A DNA stretch of 64,000 nucleotides from assembly GCF_036323735.1 (NCBI RefSeq), contig NC_086024.1:73590924-73654923 (forward strand). The letters are read 5' to 3'. Positions 59,135 through 64,000 of the stretch are shown piece by piece. Numbering within the stretch: the first letter of the stretch is position 1; each line of letters begins with the position of its first letter. The DNA is from Rattus norvegicus. Its lineage: Eukaryota > Chordata > Mammalia > Rodentia > Muridae. A model generated the notes under the pieces. That model made no database searches, had not been told where the DNA came from, and worked only from the letters and a program-made list of their open reading frames with translations. The position numbers and the translations under genes were made by a program.

Positions 59135-59208
59135 TACTCACACACACACACATACACTCACACACACTCTCACACACACACACACTCTCACTCACATACT
59201 CACACACA

Positions 59209-59252
<44 letters not shown>

Positions 59253-59412
59253 TACTCACACACACACACATACACTCACACACACTCTCACACACACACA
59301 CACTCTCACTCACATACTCACACACACACACATACACTCACACACACTCTCACTCACACACACTCACACACACACTCACACACATACACTCACACACACT
59401 CTCTCACACACT

Positions 59413-59445
<33 letters not shown>
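59083..59445. repeat. Long (CA)n-rich array with 118-bp higher-order repeat
   Basis: About 360 bp of CA repeat is interrupted by CATACT, CTCTCACT and similar blocks. The block pattern starting at 59,128 recurs at 59,246, an exact offset of 118 bp, with a further partial copy near 59,310. The open frames across it are only repeat translations. Confidence 0.95.
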
Positions 59446-59990
59446 TTACTCACTCCCACACTCTCTCTCCCCCTGCCTTCTTCTGTCCTCTCTGCTTCCC
59501 TCCCTTCCCACCCTCTTTGCTAGGAGTCCCACAAGAACACACAGCTACACTACCGTAACACATACACAGAAGGCCTTGCTCAGACCTATGCAGGATCCAT
59601 GATTGTTATTTCAGACTCTAAGCTCCCATGAGTCCTGCTTAGCTGGTTCTGTGGGCTGAGTTCTCACAGTGTCCTTAACCCTCTGGCTCCTGAAATCCTG
59701 GCCCCTGCCTTCTCCGCAGGGTTCCCTGGCTCTGCCTAGTGTTCTGCCATGGGTTTCTGTATCTGCTCCTACTGGTTGCTGGGTGATGCCTCTCTGAAGT
59801 CATGTGGACTCTGCACTGATCTATGAGTATAGCAGAACATCACTAGGAATCATTTCATAATTGTTTCCCAATCACAATTGATTCTATCCTGGGTCTCTAA
59901 GCTGTCCCGCCTCTGGTTCCTGGTCATGTGAGCAGTGTCAGGCATGGGCTCCCCTTGGGGCATGGGTCTCAAATTGGCCACTACATTCAT
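59446..59990 (-). mobile_element. Old L1 3'-UTR fragment, part 2 (after the CA array)
   Basis: This continues the same element. TAGGAGTCCCACAAGAACAC, TCTATGAGTATAGCAGAACA and GGAATCATTTCAT are hallmarks of the Lx-type 3' UTR on the minus strand. I judge that the CA array grew inside the element rather than separating two insertions. Confidence 0.78.
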
Positions 59991-60404
59991 CTGATAGAAA
60001 AACATGCGTGTCAAATATGAATGCATAATGACACATAGCTAAAAACAATTCCTAAGCTTTCACGGTCAAAATATAGTTGTATTCTAGAGCATTTACAAAC
60101 GGTATCCACTAATCATAGGTGCTCATTTTGGCCTTAACCATAATAGAATTCTCTACGGAGACTATAACTTCCTGATTTTTGCAGTGTTACACAAGAATAT
60201 TTTTTTTTTTTTTGAGATCAGGCACAAAAGCAGGAAGATTGGAAAAGTGTGAGTAAAAGGACACATTCTGCTAAGATGAAACAAGGGAGACAGAGTACAA
60301 GAGTAACTGGGACGCTCAAGGATTCCTGGAAATTCATCTGCAAGCTTGCAACTCAGCTGCTACGCAAGAAGCACAGACCCCGTGCCCTTAGGCATGGTCA
60401 CTGT
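59991..60404. other. Intron sequence, no gene seen
   Basis: Unique, with a T13 run at 60,201-60,213 that could be an old SINE tail. Confidence 0.45.
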
Positions 60405-60505
60405 TATCGTTTTAGACAGGGCCTCATTATGTAGCCCAGGCTGGCCTTGAACTTGCAATCCTCCCAACTTCCAAAGGCTGTGCCTAGATATGTGTGCTGC
60501 CACTC
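60405..60505 (-). mobile_element. B1 SINE fragment (reverse orientation)
   Basis: AGACAGGGCCTCATTATGTA, CAGGCTGGCCTTGAACTTGC and AATCCTCCCAACTTCC are clear B1 signatures on the minus strand. Confidence 0.8.
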
Positions 60506-63123
60506 ACAGCATACCATATTTTCCAGTCATTTGAAAGCATCGATCATAGGTTATGGATGCAATTTCAAGGCAAAGCATTTGCCTACCATGATTATGTCGG
60601 CCTGAGAGGAACATAAAACACCTTTCTATTAGACTGAAACAATGCCAGAGGTCAGTTCCAGAATTTACATAAGAAAACTCCAAATTTTATCTGAGACCAC
60701 TGCAGCCTGGGGAGCAAGTGCACTCCCCACCTCCCAAGGTGAGCAGCAGCATGGAACTGGAAAACTGGTTAACGACGAGTAAATCTGGGAATTATTTTAG
60801 TAGTGTGGGAGGTCTTCGACTAAAGTATGAACATTGAAGTCTTTCAAACAGCCAGCTCCAGGGCACACAGACGACAGAAGAACCCCAGGCTCCTTGGCTG
60901 AACTGCCTGCAACATATATGACAAGAGTTTATGACAGGAAATTTAAAATTGAGGAACTTAGAAACAATTGCATAGATAAAATTTTGCACATTTTCCTTGT
61001 AACTCTGGATACATATATATTACTCATTGAACGTTTTTTCACTTATAAAAATTAGCATTATTTTTTTTTTGTATCCAGAAGTTTGCGGTCAAAAATTGAG
61101 ACATTCTGTTTGACCACAGCACTGACTATAAACACACGGAAAAGGCTGAAGCAATACAGGACGCCTGAACAGTGAGGAAGAAGCCACTGTGTGCACTTGG
61201 TGGACAAGAACCACCGTTTACTACTTTTGTGTAAGGGCTGTTTCAATAAATGTTTTAGTGTCCCCTTTATAGGAATCATTTCATTCAAGCCATGCATTGC
61301 CAACACACCTACAGTTCACGCAAGCAAGCAAGGCTAGAGTTCTGATGTTCAAAGGCAAAGGAGGGAAATCCTGTCCCAAAGAGTAGATAGAAACCAAGTC
61401 ATCTCTCATTTTGCTCTCTCTGGGCCCCCATCTTACTAAGTGCTGCCAAGCCCCACTCATTGTGGATTCTCCCAACCCCACCGAAACTCACATAGAACAC
61501 CAGGACAGATATATCCGAAAACATTCTGCCAGGTTTCTAAATATACTCCCCAACTGGGATTGCACAAGAATCGTTCATATAAACAGAAACACACGAATCT
61601 CTCACAGAATTTTACTCCTAACCCTCCTAGTTGCCTCCTAGTTCCTTCAAGGTCTCTTTCCTTCCTTCCTTCTTTTTGCCTAAAAGTTCGGAAAGCTCTC
61701 CAGATTTCAACTTCAGGATTTTAATCAATATTATGATGTTAAAGGCTTTTATACACTAGACCTTTTTAAACATTAGGAATTTTTATCTTTCATGATGTAA
61801 ACATGAAACACTTTGTGGGTGTGGTTTGGAGGATATGGTGATCAATGGAACTGTGCAGTCCCACTTCTAGAATTCAGACTACCATAAACTGCTTCTGTCA
61901 CTGGTCAGGGCTGCAGTAGACAGTAAGCTGGTATATATGTCTCTATCTCCTAAAAAGGATGTTAAGAGGAAATAGCAGATCAGTGATAGGAGCAGTGAAA
62001 GAGAGACTACTGTTAATGTCCTGGTTTTGGTGGTAGGATGCAAACAGTAAAATGGAAGGAACCAGTAGCTTCACAACTAGGGAATGTAGCTCCTATCCCC
62101 TGTGTACGACTGGGGATTTTCATACACATCAGTATTTGGGTTTTACCCAACCAGGAGGTACAGAGTGAGCATTAGGACAAAGAACTGGACCCTGGAACCC
62201 AGCTCCCTCCATTTGATCCTGTCATTCTTCCCCAGGTCTGCATTCTTCCTTATGACTGCATGTTCTAGCATCCCCCCTCCTGGGCTGTGAATCTGCATAA
62301 AGCAGATTGGATTGCTATGTCTGCATTTCAGTTTCAGGATAGATATTTATATTCCTAATATGGAGCCAGCTAGCCATTAAACATCCGTTCAAACCATGAA
62401 CTAAAGTCCTTCCTTTGAGCTGTTCAACCTGATTAAAAGAAACTACCACAAGCCATTTGTGAAACTCTTACTGACTAGCCAAATCTGAGTAATTTATAAA
62501 TTATAAGAACTTCCTTCTCTCAGAAGGAAGGCTAGAATTGTTAGGTAACACTGTGTAGACAAGTGAAGGCTGTTCTCAGCTTCCAGAATGGTTCCTTGTT
62601 GTTTTTTCCTCATGTGGCCAAAGGGAGAGAAGGGTGAAAAGAGGTGAACTCCTTCCCCCAGTCCTTTCATAAGGGCAGCTAATGACTCAATCACCTCTGA
62701 AAAGCACACTTCCAAATATGGAATTAAGTTACAACATGAATTTTGGACAGGACAAAAGCATTCAACCACAGCAACTACATTGACCAATTCCAGCAAATTT
62801 CAAAATTTCTGTGATTTGAACTTTTCCCCTTATAGTTCACTAGTAACAGGTGTCTGGTGGAAAAGGCGTGGCCTAAATAAAGCTGGTGAGTGTGTGAGCA
62901 TATTACTGCAACTGAATGTAATACTGAATTTTTTCATCGAAGCTTAAACCCAGGGTCCAAATGAACAGAATGAACAGATATACAGTACTGAGGGCTACTA
63001 CCTGAATCCTACAGAAACTCAAGTCTCAGACTTGGTTGGTACTAGACGGCAGTGCTTCTGGGTTCCAGGCAGAAGCAAATCTAGAACCTTTCTGGAGAAA
63101 GATAACTTAATTCCATAATCCCA
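60506..63123. other. Intron sequence, no gene seen
   Basis: Unique. There is a (CCTT)n-like patch at 61,657-61,675. No conserved-looking frame was found. Confidence 0.5.
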
Positions 63124-63395
63124 CTGTGTTGGTTAGAATAGCTATGACCCCCATAGACTCATGTGTTTGAATGCTTGGCTATAGGGAGTGTTAGCTACTA
63201 GGAGGTGTGGCCTTGTTGGAATAGGTGTGGCCTTGTTGGAAGAAGTGTATCATTGTGGGGTTGACCTTTGAGGTTTTCCATGTCTAAACCTCTGAAATTG
63301 TAAGTCAAGCCCAATTAAATGTTTACCTTTATCCAAGTTGCTTTCTTCAAGGTGTCTCTTCACAGCAATGAAACCCTAACTAAGATACCCACTAA
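63124..63395 (+). mobile_element. Rodent interspersed repeat with internal 20-bp duplication
   Basis: TGTTGGTTAGAATAGCTATG starts it, and AATGAAACCCTAACTAAGA ends it. AGGTGTGGCCTTGTTGGAAT occurs twice in tandem at 63,203 and 63,223, which is typical of this family. It is well preserved. Confidence 0.7.
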
Positions 63396-64000
63396 ATATG
63401 ACCATATTCAAATAAATACACCACTCTTTAAAGCACATCACAAAGAAGGAGGAAAAGAAGAAAAACTGCATAGGGCAACTGAAACATACAAAACAACATT
63501 CAAAATAACTTGAACACAGACATAAAATTGTAGACATTGCACAAAAGAGGACAAACCATGGCAATAAGCAGATCCTTAATAATCAGAGGCAGCCTGAATT
63601 ACCCCACAACTAACGATGCTACATACTCACTTGATTGGTTAGTACAGAAGTTTGAGAACAAGACACCCTACTGAGAGTTGGGAAACATCAGCTCCCATAC
63701 CCTTAGAAGGAAAATAAACTCCACAGATTAATTTTATTTTCTAATGTACTATCAGAAAGCATTCTGATTGAATGGATAAACTATAGCACATGAATAAAAT
63801 GGGCAAAACCCACAAGTGAAAACAAGAAGCTCTCTATATTTATAGTATAGCTCTATTTATATGTAGAAAATATCTATAGTATGGTTTTATGTATATAAAA
63901 ACATCAGAACAAAAACAAAAAAAAACAACTATCAAGGTTCAACAACATTCTTCAGCATATACACATAGATAATAAAATCTTAAGAAAGGCAAGTAGTGAG
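63396..64000. other. AT-rich intron sequence at the right edge
   Basis: AT-rich unique sequence with A-runs near 63,900. Nothing was recognised. Confidence 0.5.

Larger units (their letters stand above)
15148..64000 (-). other. Prkd1: Prkd1 intron upstream of the exon (3' part of intron 1)
   Basis: By position this is intron 5' of the Prkd1 exon. It is at least 48.8 kb long and rich in L1. Exon 1, which encodes the alanine/proline-rich N terminus, is not in the window. A long first intron fits what is known of this gene. Confidence 0.75.

Overview
This window is mammalian, non-coding-dominated DNA. The evidence points to a murid rodent, most likely rat: B1, B2, B3 and B4/RSINE-type SINEs are present, several L1 fragments have rodent-type 3' UTRs, and a full-length L1 has an ORF1 protein that reads as the rat rather than the mouse version. 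There are no bacterial-style genes, operons, CRISPR arrays or phage. The species call rests on recognition from memory.

The only host-gene coding sequence I can support is one 139-bp exon on the minus strand (15,009-15,147). It encodes a 46-residue piece of protein kinase D1 (Prkd1) between a consensus splice acceptor and donor. The rest of the window is therefore intron: 15,148-64,000 is the intron before this exon (intron 1 if it is exon 2), and 1-15,008 is the start of the following intron.

The introns hold layered transposons. Left part (1-15 kb): scattered SINEs (B3 and B2 near 4 kb, B1 at 8.7 and 14.7 kb), a MIR-like fragment, a rodent interspersed repeat near 11.2-11.9 kb and (TG)n tracts. 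15-22 kb: remnants of ancient mammalian L1 (16.6-17.3, 19.4-19.9, 20.3-20.6 kb), two copies of a rodent interspersed repeat, and a short L1 3'-UTR piece. 22.6-28.5 kb: a nearly full-length but decayed L1 on the minus strand, in the same sense as Prkd1. 29-44 kb: older SINE, L2 and rodent repeats, a 28-bp minisatellite, pyrimidine and CA microsatellites, and a perfect 26-bp palindrome. 44,086-50,465: a young full-length L1 on the plus strand, with an intact ORF1, an ORF2 broken by one stop codon and one single-base frameshift, a poly(A) tail and a perfect 15-bp target-site duplication. 50.5-64 kb: two more 3'-truncated or partial L1 pieces, one carrying a ~360-bp CA-rich array with higher-order structure, plus further rodent repeats.

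I found no previously undescribed gene system. The best leads are the near-intact L1 and its GC-rich 5' UTR, which lies antisense to Prkd1. Any antisense promoter activity there would transcribe toward the Prkd1 exon. Others are a fused ORF1/ORF2 reading frame in the decayed L1, the minisatellite and the palindrome.
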